From: Tritrichomonas musculus | Taxonomy: Eukaryota; Parabasalia; Tritrichomonadida; Tritrichomonadidae | Direction: 5' to 3' | Length of the DNA stretch: 64,000 nt | Assembly: GCA_039105265.1 (NCBI GenBank) | Contig: JAPFFF010000003.1 | Coordinates: 1,302,001-1,366,000, forward strand | In this document: positions 51,007 through 62,252 of the stretch, one piece after another | How the letters are laid out: the number at the start of each line of letters is the position of its first letter | Position numbering within the stretch: position 1 is the stretch's first letter | Program-made: the position numbers and the translations under genes | The notes under the pieces: model-generated | Told to the model about the DNA's origin: nothing | Database searches by the model: none | What the model saw: the letters and a program-made list of their open reading frames with translations, nothing else

Positions 51007-52119
51007 TTAAATTTCATTTGGTTGAGAAAAGTAATGCTTATTTTTGATCATATTAAATCTGCATAAAAGTTGTGATCCTGATGTATAACTTTCATTTTTT
51101 TCAGAAAAATTGGTTGATAAATATGGTTTAATGTTTAAAACTTTTAAAATTTGAATAGTTTCAGGTATATTTTTTTCTGAAAAAGTGCTAATTTCATTTA
51201 CCACAAATTTCCTTATATAAAAGCATTCATTTATTATTTTTTTATCATCTATATCAATATTGTCATCATCATTGTAAGTAGGAACTCCTGCAATATTATT
51301 TTCTTTGTAATTTGGAATTTTCACTATGTTATTTTGAAAAAAAATTTTCTTTTTAATTATTTTCCTAGCAACTATGCTCAAAAATAAATCGGCATCAAGT
51401 GAATCATTAAGATCAGATCTTACATTCCCAAAAAAATTTTCTTCGCATTTAGTAGATATTCTTTCAGTGCCAACATTTTCGGAACTATTTTTTATGGAAT
51501 CTCCTAAGCAAACTATAGAGTTCAAGTATCTTATAAGATCAATTTTTCTATAAAAAGATAATTTTAATGTATTTTTTGTTTTTTTTTTGAAGAAAAACGA
51601 TCATTTGGATCTGAATTTGGGAAATTGTGAAGTTCAAATTGAAAAATTGAGAAGGCAATATTCAAAAGATTCAATCTGTCTTGTCGTCCAATAAAAAAAA
51701 CTTTATCTGCTAAATACCAAAATGTGAATGGTAACAAATAATAAGCAAAAGATATAGTTTCTTTTTGTTTAAGTGATTCAATGAGAACTTTTGGTGAAAA
51801 AAATTCTAATGCATATTTATCTTTAAATCCACTTTGTATACTTTCATCAGTAAATGCTTTACTTTTTCCTACAGTTAATCCTAAATATAATCTTACAACA
51901 TGTTTATCAACACTCTGTGATTTTTTATTTAAATATAATTTGCATCTAAAAAAACGTTTTTTTTTTTGGCTTTTTAAAGCGTGAAAAAAATCTGTAGAAA
52001 ATGATAATTCTGGCATATTTTTAATTGAATCATACATACTCTGAATTTCTGGGTTATATTTTTTATTTATAATAGATGTGTGCCATGGATTAGTGGGAGT
52101 GTCTGCATCAGTACATATA

Positions 52120-53406
52120 GGGTGAACCAAAAGTCTTGAGGATCACCAAAAATAAAAAACAATATAAAATAAAAATTATAAGTGAAAATTACTTTATTAA
52201 ATGTAGCATCCATCAGTATTTATAACTTTTTCCAATCTTTCTTCCCAAGCTCTGAAAAGTTGTTTGAAAAAGTCGACTCCAAGATCACTTAAAATTTACT
52301 CAATTGTTTCTTTTAACTCTACTTCAGAGTCTATTTCGATGATTGGCATTTTGCTTTTTACTGTTCCCAAAACTCCAAAGTCGAGTGGTGATACATCAGG
52401 TGAGTATGCGGGATTTGGTAATACTTTGAATGGATATTTGGCCAGAGCATTTTTAGTTAGATTAGATTTATGCGATGGTGCATTATCGAAATGAAGTAAG
52501 CATTTCTTTTCACCTCTCTTATAACCATCCGGATAAGCTAAATCGGAGATTAATGGAATTATTGAATCAATGAAATATTCTGAGTTAAATTTTTGGCCTT
52601 GTGGTAATAACTCAACAAAAAAAGTGCCATTTTTTCTTATGAAAATTGTAACCATAATTTTCTTTTGATAAATTGATGGCTCCTCAATTTCACCTGGATC
52701 TTCATCGGCTAAAACCCACCTGGCCTTTGGTTGATTCAAGTATAAGAACCAACTCTCATCTCCTGTAATAATGTTATTAAAATGAGACCTTTTGGCTGAT
52801 CGTAATGCATTCAAAATTTCAATACATTGCGTAACACGATTTCTTTTCATTTGACTTGTCAGTGTATGAGGGATCCATCGGAGATGCTTATATTTATATC
52901 CAAGATCGTTTCTCAATATGCGTAAAACAGTTGCTAGTGGAATGAATGTAATCTTAGCTATTTGTCTTGCACTAATGTAAGGATCATCTTCAATTAAATT
53001 TTGAATAGTGAAACGATAAGAAATTTCTATAGGTCTTCCTGATCGAGCTGCGTTTTCTATGGTATTTCTACCAACCTTAAACTGATGAGTCCAATATTCA
53101 ACACTTTTTAAAGAGAGTGCATTCTCCCCATATACATCTACCAAGTGTGAATGAATATCACTATTTGAAACATTCATTTGAAAGTAATAATGTATCACTC
53201 CTCTTTGCTCCATTTGATTTTTAACGTCTTTTTATCAAAAAGTTCATTTTTTAATGAAAAAAACATTCTCTAAAAAATTTTCTATTTCATTAATTTAAAT
53301 TTTTTATATAAAAATATTAGTTACAATATCAGTTATTTATAAATATATAAAATAAACTCAATATGTCTAGCTACATGCTGAGAACCTAAAGGCTTTTGGT
53401 TCACCC
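52120..53406. mobile_element. Tc1/mariner element, 1287 bp
   Basis: The ends gggtgaaccaaaagtctt (left) and, inverted on the right, gggtgaaccaaaagcctt are flanked by TA (52118-52119 and 53407-53408). It carries one mariner-type transposase. Removing it with one TA restores the reading frame of the surrounding gene. Size, ends and TA target are as in mariner elements described from trichomonads. Confidence 0.93.
52197..53213 (-). pseudogene. Mariner transposase with one nonsense codon
   Basis: Starts MEQRGVIHYYFQMN. The helix-turn-helix N-terminal half includes ENAARSGRPIEIS. Catalytic residues: Asp in IITGDESWFLY (~150), Asp in LLHFDNAPSHKS (~243) and Asp in SPDVSPLDFG, 34 residues further (DD34D). 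The frame closes at a TAA (52294-52296) after VELKETIE, but continues in frame for 32 more codons (ILSDLGVDFFKQLFRAWEER...) to a second stop at 52197. One premature stop thus removes the C-terminal tail; all catalytic residues remain upstream of it. Probably inactive or reduced. Confidence 0.88.
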
Positions 53407-54349
53407 TATATATATTTAATTACAAAACCGTTATTTTTAGCAATTTCTCTAATTTTTTTTGAATTTTCTATTGTTTTTTTACTCATCCGACCGTTTAAGT
53501 CAAATTCAATATAAATTGGAACATTTGGATAAAAATTATTTATTGGTTGAAGGTAATATAAGCATAAATAATTATTTTTTTTATGATTATTGAAAAACAT
53601 TGGATTTCTTATTCCAATAGTTTGGTCAATTGCTAATGAACAGTTGATTAATGATTCAAAATTCTGAAAAAAAGTATTTTTAAATTCATTAAAAATAAAA
53701 TCCGTTTTTTCAATTGAAGTAAGTGATATTTTATAATCTCCTAAATATTGACGTGAAAAATAATATAAAGTTGTGATAGAAGGTACAGGTATAATCTTTT
53801 GTAGTGCTTTATATGAGCTTGTATTAGTAAAGTACAATCCAAGACAAATGGTCTTATAAAAATCTTAATATCTTCTTCCATAAACTGAAACTTTTGCATT
53901 TTCTATTAATTCTTGTATGAATAAATCAAAAGAATCATTGTTATTTTTTCTAAATAACAAATATTCAGTTGTATCATACCATATTTCACTTTTTTTATTT
54001 GATTCTGATTCAATTGTAAATTCATTAATAGCTTCTTGATTTTTTTATTTAAGTCATCTATTTTAGCTTTTAATTTATTAATTTCTTGAATTTGTCTAAT
54101 ATATTTAAAATAATAGGAATTTTTTTTAGAAACATCCTCTTTTAGCTTGTTGTTGTACTCTTTAATTTGTTCAATTTCTTCTAATAATTTTTTGTTTTCT
54201 AATTTCAAATTTTGAAGAACTTTTTGATATTTATCTTCCATTTTGAGATAATTATTTTCCAACGTAGTGATTTTTTCAAGTAATTGCGTAATTTGAATAG
54301 ATTGCTGTTGGTTTAGTTCCCAAATATGATTATATGAAAGTTGATTCAT

Positions 54350-57300
54350 GATTTAGATTAAGAAAAACGCCTATAAAAAATTGAATTAGTTTTTTATGAA
54401 ATATTTGAATGATCAGAAAATTGTGTTAAGTTTTATGAAATAATTGTATATCTCAGAATATCGAGTTCTTTTTTATGAAATAATTGAGAGTGTGTAAAAT
54501 ATAAACAATTGAAAAATTATGAGTAAAAAAACATTTCTGATGTGAAAAAATAAGTAAAGTATTCAAAGATAAGATCTATCTAGAATAAAATTCCCATCGT
54601 CGGAATTTTGGATTTTATAAAATAATTCTTCTTAAAATTGCAAAATATTATCAATATTTCAAGTTTTAACTCAAACTAGCCAGATTTTTTGAATCAAAAT
54701 TCATGGAATCATCTATGGATTCAAAAAGATGTGAGATATTCTAAATATATTTTTTAAAAATGTTATTACTTTTAATGTATATTTTTTAAATAAAAATAAA
54801 CATTCATAGTAAAATTTTTGCAAAATTTGTATTTTTGTTGTCATTTTTTGAATACATAAAAATTGAATGTACACCTTAATAGGGTCTTTAATACTACAAA
54901 TCAAAAAATCGTTATTTTACGAAAAAAGACGTTAAAAAGACGTTTATAGTATTTGTGATGTAAAAAAAATAAGGCCTAATATTTAGAAAATTAGTAATTT
55001 TGATCATTTTTGATATCTCCATACCAGTAAATTTAATCTGGCCCAAATCATGTCTACCATAATTAATTCATATACTAATCATGTTAGAATGAATTTTATC
55101 TGAATATATGAAATATTCACGATTTTTTCTCTCAAAAAAAATTCAATACTTCAGAGTTTCCACACCTTTTTATTTTTGTTGCTTTAACATATTTTTTTAC
55201 GATAAAAAAACCCCCTAACTTTTTTTGTTATAAAGTTTTAAAATTTAATTTTTGACATTTTTTTGGTGAATATATTTGGTGAAAAATAGTTAGGGGGTAA
55301 TTGAAAAAGTTAGGGGGTTTGCAAATAAAAAAAGTTGACTTTATCAAGAGTGGCAGTACATATAATTTACGGATTAAAATTTTTTATTGAGGTTATTATA
55401 TTTTTTTAACATGTTTTATAATATTATATATTTAATTTAATATAATTAATACTAGTTAATTATTAATATATTTACCAATTAATAAATATATATTTTGATT
55501 ACTTTATGTTTTGTAAATATTTCAAATAATTTTAGCCAAAATAATGAAACATTTTTATATTCTGAATATAAACATATAATAACTCATTTATATACTTATA
55601 ATATTTTTTATATAAGTTTGATAATTATATTATATTTTAATTTTAAAATTAATTTGCTATTTATTATAATATATGAAAAATGTTCATATATTATTTTAAT
55701 TCAAATTTTCACAAAGAATTGAATTTTATATTAAAAAAATTTCAATTTATTTTGTTTAAAACAGTCTTGTTTTAATTAATTTACTAAAATTTCAAAATAA
55801 ATCTTAGTCTTTTATCATTAAGTCATATTTATATATATTATTAAATATTAAAATTATGAAAATACGATTCACAATTAAAAAACTGATATTTGTTTACTTT
55901 ATTGGATTTAATTGCTAATTAAAGTTGTTTTAAAATAAAAATCACTGATTACATTCTTTATTTATAATGCTTTTTTTAAATATAATCTTTTTACGATTTT
56001 TTTTCAATATTTGATGATTATTATAATATTATCATCATCAAATTAGATATATTACGATTATTAAGATACATTAAAATGATTATTATGATTTATTCATTTT
56101 ATTCTAGATTGATAATTTAAAAAAAAAATATGAAAAAGCTGATATAACAAAATATAAAATATATCTTATTATTTTAATCATATATAAATTTTAATAAAAT
56201 AAAAAATCTTAATATTATTGGAGATATTATCATATTTTTCATTATCGTATAAAACAAACTTTTGAATTGATTATTAATTTAAAAAAATAATTATTTGAAA
56301 TTTTTAAAATTGAATTAATGCATTAATTTTTAAAACATATAGTATACAATTCTATAAATAATAAACAAATTATTATTTTAGAAAATATAAAATATAAAAG
56401 CAAAAAATGTTAATTTATATTTAAAATAATTAGTAACAACTAATTTATTAATGATACAATTATTTTATTTTTTAATAATACATTGAAAAAAAAATCTCAT
56501 AATTAATTGTATGAGCTTACATAAAATATTTTTAATTCTCAAAAAAAAGTATAGAATTTTTTAAAAAATCTATTCAAAAAAAAGACTTTTCTGAGCATAA
56601 AATATACGTTAAGTTCTCAATTTTAGCAAATTTTGGATTCTTGATTTACAAAATCTACCTAGTCGATTCCCAATTTTATTAGGGGGATCTTAATGTTTTA
56701 ATCGAATTAATAAATTGACCTAACGGATCCTATCATTAAACCGTCAATCTTTCTAAATTGAAAAACCTAAAATATCATAAAATTCTAATGCATTATCATT
56801 AATCAGGTTATTTATTTATATTAAACTATTGAGCAAGTATCCGGGGAAACATTTTTGGTTTTTGTATTTATTGTAGTTATTGAAATATAAGAGTTTCAAA
56901 TTGAATAAAGACGTTAAAAAGTTTCATGTACTGCCCCTCTCTTTATCATCATTATTTAATATTATGCAAATAAATTATCAAAAAAATGACCTCCGTTAGA
57001 AACAATTTTTAAAGCATATAAATGATTCTTATAATTTTGGCGTTAGTGTCGCCTTGATTACATCATTAATCAGTAAAATAAAAGAAAATATAATTTGGAA
57101 GTTTTCCTTCTTTTTGCTAATTTACTTTTACTTTCGCATGCTCTTTTTAAATATCATGAAAACCGTTCAGATATCATAAATAAATGTCTGAAATTTGGAG
57201 AAGGAAGAATATTATTGCGATTGAATATTGAATGATTTTAGAAAATACTCGTATAAGCGATGATTATCAAGCAATTGGATAGTATTGAATTAATTAATGC

Positions 57301-57500
57301 GGGTTTTAGGTTTCAAAAATAACTATATAAGGAGTTTTCATTCAAAAAAGGTATCTTTTATCATCATTATTTTATTTGTTTGAAAAATTTGAGTGGATTT
57401 CTGAGAATTATTTTAAAAATCTTCAAAAAACTACAGTTTACACGAAATAAACATTCAATATAGGTATACTCAAAAAGTGAAATTTATAAACAGAAAAAAA
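54350..57500. other. Long AT-rich intergenic region
   Basis: No gene supported. A pair of inverted blocks, aaccccctaacttttt (about 55208) and aaaagttagggggttt (about 55306), with an extra gttagggggt at 55291, could fold into a long hairpin. Just before the next gene is ctcaaaaagtgaaattta. Confidence 0.65.
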
Positions 57501-57830
57501 ATGGAAAACAGAAAACCAATTGAAAGTCATTTTACTAAAAACAAGCAAAAGCAACATGCAAAATCAGATGCCTTTTCTTTGGATATGAAACGTCTTAATG
57601 AAGAATATTCAAAATGTCATTTAGAAACAATGAAAAAGCTATCCGAAAAAAAAGGAAGTCTTATGTTATCTCTCCAAAAGGCAATGCAAAAAAACAAAGA
57701 ATTATTTGCTGAATTAAAAAAGAAAAAAGATCTTGAAGCCAAACTTGAGGATCAAAAGAATACAACAAAGGAGCTGGAACTACTCACAAACGTTTGTACC
57801 GATCATCTGATTGAATCTATCAATGCATGA
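57501..57830 (+). CDS. Small coiled-coil host protein, 109 aa
   Basis: First in-frame ATG at 57501 (MENRKPIESHFTKNKQ). Basic N-terminus, then a continuous heptad-type helix from about residue 25 to 100 (LNEEYSKCHLETMKKLSEKK, KELFAELKKKKDLEAKLED). Acidic and basic residues alternate as in structural coiled coils. No specific family recognised. The 5' leader is short and AT-rich with ctcaaaaagtg 30 bp upstream. Confidence 0.6.
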   Translation: MENRKPIESHFTKNKQKQHAKSDAFSLDMKRLNEEYSKCHLETMKKLSEKKGSLMLSLQKAMQKNKELFAELKKKKDLEAKLEDQKNTTKELELLTNVCTDHLIESINA

Positions 57831-58127
57831 ATTTAATATTATTTAATAGCAATCAGATTGCTAAAGATTTTTTATATCCAAAGTTTTAAACTGTTATTAA
57901 TAAATTAATACATTTATCTTGACAAGTTAATATTTATTTAACAAATTAAATAGCATCTGACTATAGTATCAAGAAATTCAAAATTCAAAAAAAAAAAAAA
58001 AATTAGGGAGATGATTTCTTTCTAATATGCATTAACTTCTTATTTTTTTTTTTTTTTTTTTTTCAAGAGAGTCAAAGGTTTTTTCTATTTGATTTATGCA
58101 TTAAAAATTGGAAATTATATAAAAAAC

Positions 58128-60536
58128 TTATTGTTTGTGAACAAAGAAGTCATCTAATAATGTTTTCTCAGAATATCTCATTGTTTCGTATTTCAAAGAT
58201 GCTTCGAGCATATCGTTTGGATTTGTCATTTTTCCATCAAGATCTTTACACATATTTAAAATGTCATTATCTAATTCAAATGATAAAGAAACACCCCATG
58301 GAAGAAATATTTCTTCAATTATCGATAGTGTCTTTCTTTGAAAAACTAAATCATAAGCCATCTCACCTGATTGTAAAGTTGTTTTATATTCATCTTCTCC
58401 AAGTTGATCAAGTTGAGATACAAAAACGCCAATAAAAGGTATCGTATTTGATGGTTTAGCGAACATTTCTTCTTGATTTTTGGTTGTTTTGAAAAAGTTA
58501 TGCAATTTCTGAAAAGCAAGTAATGCGTTTTCATTCACGAGTTTCCAAGAATTGTTTAATCTCAAAATTGGTAAACTTGATAAAGCGGCATCAATTGCTG
58601 CTAATAAATGATAATTACGTGTTTTCTTTGAATGATACATAATCTTTATCCAATAAGATATATTTCGAGCTCTTCTCTTTTCAGAATCGACAAGAATAGA
58701 AGTAATGATGAATTCGACTGTTTGATTAAAATGTTTCATTAAATTTTGGAAGTTTGGTGATTCTTCAGGTCTGTTTCGCCACTTTGAGTGGACAAATTCG
58801 TTTCTTTGAAGTTTATGAATCATTTGAAGATCAATATATGTCAAATGTGCTGATAGGATGCATGGATCTACGATAAGCTGTATTAATTTAGAATTTTTGT
58901 TCAGATCTAATGTTTTAAAAGTTGGTAATGATATTTGAGGTTGAAAGTCATCAGATGTAATTGTACCTTCAGCTAAGCCTTCAATTAAAGCTCGAATGAT
59001 ATTAACATTAGAATTTGGAAGTTTGAGTTTAGTGATGAGCTTTCGGGTAAGCTGCATAATAATATCTGCGCATCTATTGGATTTATCTTCAAAATCTTTG
59101 GGAAAATATTTCATCCATATCAATAAGTATTGGACAATTCCTTTCATTTCAATTTGAGCACCTAAATGATCATTTGGTGATGTAACATATAAAATTAAAT
59201 TTTTTGCGATTTGACTAGCAGGAATTCCAAGATTATGCCATGTGAAAATATGGAGCCTATCAGGTGAAAAATCAGAAGTTTTCTCGCCAAAACAAAAATC
59301 AAAAAATGATGATGGCGAAATAGCTGTCATTTCATTTGTTTGTGAATCTAAAATCATATCGTCACTGGAAGGTGATAAAAGAGATGTGAAATTAGCGTCT
59401 AAATCTTTACTTGATTTATCTTCTATTTTGGACTCAAAGTCAGATCTAAAAAGTGTTTTCACTATACTTTCAACAGTTCCATTTTCTTCAAGATCAACAT
59501 CTTTATGTACATTAAGCTGAGAAAAAGTAGGGAAATAACTATGAGGGTCTTCTTCTGGCATTACTTCACAATTATTTAACACATATGATGTAGCAAAATC
59601 GAAATCAAAAAAAGAAATCGGAACGCCATCATCAGCAAATAGACTTGAAACTAGTTCATCAGTATTGTTATAAAGAGTTGGCTTTTCTTGATTATTTTTT
59701 TTAGGTTTTTTCAATGATATTTTGGGTGAAACTAGTAATGGAATTACAAATTGTAATTCTTCCTCATGTGGTTCAATTGGATCTAAATCAGCATTTATTA
59801 AATTGCAATTTTGATCATCTTTCTTTTCATTAGAATGAGCTTCAATAACGGGGTTTTGAAGTGTTACATCATTTGTCTTTTTGTTGTCTTTTTTTAAATA
59901 TTCATTAAATGAATCATCTAAATTAGAATTATAATTTTCATTATTCATTGTGTGTTTAAGCTTCATTATAGGAACGTTATTAATTTTACTAATAAGAGTG
60001 CCTTTTAACGGAAGTTGTTCACTTTCTTTTTCGTCTTCTAAATAATAATGTTGAATGGAAATTAAATTTGAGCATATTAAAACTTTTTTTTTCATGTCTT
60101 TGCGCTCATCCAGTCTTTTTTCTTTATTGGAGCGAATATTTATCTCTTCTGTTAAAAAAGATAAAAAATCTAAATTAGGATCTTTTTGAATTTTCACTTT
60201 TGAAGACTTATTGCTTTCTGTTTTCTTTGTTTGTCTGTTCGTATTAAATAAGTTATCGGTATTGGAACTTGGTATACGATATGATTTTCGATTATTCTTT
60301 AAATTTTTAGAATTATCAAAATTTAATAAGCTTGTATTTGTGGAATTCAATTGATCTTTAACTCTAACAGATTGTGTTATATTTGAATCATTAAAAAACG
60401 GATTTCGTGATCTGCTTGTTGGTGTTTTTGATTTTTTATTTGTTTTTGAAAGAGAAGAATTTGTCTTTTTTGGTGTTCCTTGTCTCTTATGAACAGTTGA
60501 CGCAGGAACCTCATTGTTTCGTCGGAACTGACTCAT
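58128..60536 (-). CDS. RasGEF-domain protein, 802 aa
   Basis: Guanine-nucleotide exchange factor for Ras-like GTPases. The N-terminal ~150 residues are Ser/Thr/Lys-rich and disordered (MSQFRRNNEVPAS). A RasGEF-N-like segment starts near residue 348 (NGTVESIVKTLF) and ends with YLLIWMKYFPKDFED (~485). The catalytic CDC25-type domain covers about 550-790: LSAHLTYIDLQMIHKLQ, HFNQTVEFIITSIL, RARNISYWIKIM, NYHLLAAIDAALSSLPILRL and TIPFIGVFVSQLDQL. These are the conserved RasGEF helices in order. No membrane segment. ATG at 60536 is the first in frame. Trichomonads encode many Ras/Rab-type GTPases. Confidence 0.8.
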   Translation of the reverse strand: MSQFRRNNEVPASTVHKRQGTPKKTNSSLSKTNKKSKTPTSRSRNPFFNDSNITQSVRVKDQLNSTNTSLLNFDNSKNLKNNRKSYRIPSSNTDNLFNTNRQTKKTESNKSSKVKIQKDPNLDFLSFLTEEINIRSNKEKRLDERKDMKKKVLICSNLISIQHYYLEDEKESEQLPLKGTLISKINNVPIMKLKHTMNNENYNSNLDDSFNEYLKKDNKKTNDVTLQNPVIEAHSNEKKDDQNCNLINADLDPIEPHEEELQFVIPLLVSPKISLKKPKKNNQEKPTLYNNTDELVSSLFADDGVPISFFDFDFATSYVLNNCEVMPEEDPHSYFPTFSQLNVHKDVDLEENGTVESIVKTLFRSDFESKIEDKSSKDLDANFTSLLSPSSDDMILDSQTNEMTAISPSSFFDFCFGEKTSDFSPDRLHIFTWHNLGIPASQIAKNLILYVTSPNDHLGAQIEMKGIVQYLLIWMKYFPKDFEDKSNRCADIIMQLTRKLITKLKLPNSNVNIIRALIEGLAEGTITSDDFQPQISLPTFKTLDLNKNSKLIQLIVDPCILSAHLTYIDLQMIHKLQRNEFVHSKWRNRPEESPNFQNLMKHFNQTVEFIITSILVDSEKRRARNISYWIKIMYHSKKTRNYHLLAAIDAALSSLPILRLNNSWKLVNENALLAFQKLHNFFKTTKNQEEMFAKPSNTIPFIGVFVSQLDQLGEDEYKTTLQSGEMAYDLVFQRKTLSIIEEIFLPWGVSLSFELDNDILNMCKDLDGKMTNPNDMLEASLKYETMRYSEKTLLDDFFVHKQ

Positions 60537-60992
60537 AAAATATTAATAATCTGATAAAAAAAACTGGTTCACTTTTAACGTAATGCAAAATTTTCAATAT
60601 TTTTCGTATCGAAAATTCTTTCAAAAAAAAATTGTAACAAAAATAAAGACTTCCTAATTTTTTAAAAATAAAAAAATTAAAAAAATCTTGTTTTGGAACA
60701 ATGGCAGAAAATTGATAAGACATTAAAAAAATTGAAAACTTTTTCCAATAAATAACGTACAATTGGTCATCAAAAACTCACTCTTTTAATAATGTGTTTT
60801 TGCTAAAATCCACAGATATATAAGTATCATATTTATGTTATTAATATTTTTCACTTTGCCATAAAATAAAAATTTGTTAAGTTGATATCCGAATAAATGT
60901 GAGAAGATAAAAAGCAAGATTAATATAAATAAACAGTAATGATGTGTTTTGGTATTATTTAAATAAAAAAAATATATTTATTTGTTAAAAGT
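60537..60992. other. Intergenic region between two reverse-strand genes
   Basis: AT-rich; a short conserved-looking aaaagtgaacc lies about 35 bp upstream of the RasGEF start. No other feature. Confidence 0.6.
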
Positions 60993-61403
60993 TTAACTTT
61001 CATCTTGAATTGGTGTTTTGAATTTATCTTTCTCTTCTTGTGACATCTCTTTCCATTTCTTTATGATATCTTCATTTTTCATTGTTGATTTCATTGATTT
61101 TCTAAAGTTTATATAAGCAGAATTTTTTGTATTTCGAAGTAGCTTCGGATCAAAACGAGACCTTGAAATGGCAGTTAGGTCAGGACCAAAATTATTTCCA
61201 AGTTCTATGTATTGATCAATAGTTAAAAGATATTTATCTGTATCTATTAATGAAATCCATTTTTGTTCAAGATAATCCTTCTCTGTATTGGCAACAACTT
61301 CCTTTATTGAAGTCATTGGTGAATTTTTCATGAAATATTTTACTTTGTGTTGTAAAATTTTATCCCATAAAGCCGATTCTGATGGAGATTTTGTTTCATT
61401 CAT
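60993..61403 (-). CDS. HMG-box-like protein, 136 aa
   Basis: ATG at 61403 (MNETKSPSESALWDKIL). The C-terminal 50 residues fit an HMG-box: a starting NSAYINFRKSMKS, a basic helix, then IIKKWKEMSQEEKDKFKTP, the typical W..MS.EEK..F ending. The N-terminal half (WDKILQHKVKYFMKN) is helical and may be a second diverged helix bundle. HMG-box proteins bend DNA in chromatin. The family call rests mainly on the third-helix pattern. Confidence 0.5.
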   Translation of the reverse strand: MNETKSPSESALWDKILQHKVKYFMKNSPMTSIKEVVANTEKDYLEQKWISLIDTDKYLLTIDQYIELGNNFGPDLTAISRSRFDPKLLRNTKNSAYINFRKSMKSTMKNEDIIKKWKEMSQEEKDKFKTPIQDES

Positions 61404-61703
61404 TTTTGATTTTCAAAGATAAGTTCAAAATTTGAACTTTTTTGTAATTAAAAATTATAGGAAATAATTTTATTAATTAATTCTATTTTAAATATCCAAT
61501 TTAATATTAATTTAAAAAAAAATTCATCAATAAGCTCATGAGTTTGTTAAATTGAGAAATTTATTAAAACAAATCGTTTTTATATCATAATTATATTTCC
61601 AAAAAAAAAAAAAAAAAAATGATCTGGAAGCACATTTTGGAAAAAGAAAATGAAAAATATATTATAACAAATTTTACTACAAAGTATCAACAAAAGTTAT
61701 TTT
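61404..61703. other. AT-rich intergenic DNA
   Basis: Includes an A18-type homopolymer near 61601. An inverted gttcaaattttgaac (61425-61439) lies about 20 bp upstream of the HMG-box-like gene start. Confidence 0.6.
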
Positions 61704-62252
61704 TTAAATCAAAGATGAATATTCTTTATGGTTCTTATATCCTTTTCCTTGAGAAACTATTTTCTTTTTTTGTTTCTTTTCTTTCTTAAGAAGTTTTTGG
61801 TCATTTTCCCAAGAAATAATGTGTAAATGGACATAACCAACAGTTTTCACGTTACCTCTTGTTAAAAGTTGAACAGTGAAATCGAAATCTGCTCCTTTTT
61901 GTAACTGTTTTAGATCAACTGTGCAATATCCAATTAAAGTATGTTTTGATTCTTTATCTTCATTATCATCAGCTGCATTATTATTCATGTTTTGATCACT
62001 ATTTCCAGTAACCTTTTTTCTATCAATTGATCTCAAAGTTAAAGTAACTCGCTCAACTTGATTCTTTGAATTATCAATATTCCATTCATGATTTATGTTT
62101 CGTAATGAATTTTCATCATTAACTAAAAAATCTTGTCTGATATGACGAGGTCTTTGAGTTAAATTTAACCTGAAAATATTTTGTGGATTTAGAGCACTAA
62201 TTGTTGAATCTTTGAGTTCAATTGATACAACACGGAATAATATTTGCGACAT
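61704..62252 (-). CDS. C2-like beta-domain protein, 182 aa
   Basis: ATG at 62252 (MSQILFRVVSIELKDSTIS). Strand pattern of a C2 or arrestin-like sandwich: an N-terminal ILFRVVSIEL strand, NPQNIFRLNLTQRPR, a VERVTLTLRS strand, LIGYCTVDLKQL, FDFTVQLL and YVHLHIISW. The last ~25 residues are very Lys-rich. The LIGYC.VDL.QL step is typical of C2 domains, but calcium-binding Asp residues are not evident, so lipid or protein binding without calcium is more likely. No partner indicated by neighbours. Confidence 0.5.
   Translation of the reverse strand: MSQILFRVVSIELKDSTISALNPQNIFRLNLTQRPRHIRQDFLVNDENSLRNINHEWNIDNSKNQVERVTLTLRSIDRKKVTGNSDQNMNNNAADDNEDKESKHTLIGYCTVDLKQLQKGADFDFTVQLLTRGNVKTVGYVHLHIISWENDQKLLKKEKKQKKKIVSQGKGYKNHKEYSSLI

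Larger units (their letters stand above)
51007..54349 (-). pseudogene. Broken transposase-like repeat-family gene, split by a mariner element
   Basis: Pieces on the reverse strand form one gene. 54349-53906 is a coiled-coil N-terminus (MNQLSYNHIWELNQQQ, long Leu/Lys heptads), with a frameshift near 54000. The next frame has an in-frame TAA after VYGRRY (about 53868), then FTNTSSYKALQKIIPVPS and a possible catalytic Asp in SLAIDQTIG. The mariner element cuts the codons after FVIKYI; the frame resumes exactly at CTDADTPTNPWH. A frameshift in an A10 run (about 51580) precedes RYLNSIVCLGDSIK and GTERISTKCEENFFGNVRSD. The D...D...E/FFG.VR pattern recalls P-element-like RNase-H transposases and resembles a large repeat family known in trichomonads; the superfamily is inferred. 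Confidence 0.6.

Noticed and set aside
57470-57480. tcaaaaagt as a universal initiator motif
   Set aside because: Frequent everywhere, including intergenic DNA and hairpins, and absent before several genes (BspA-like, RasGEF).
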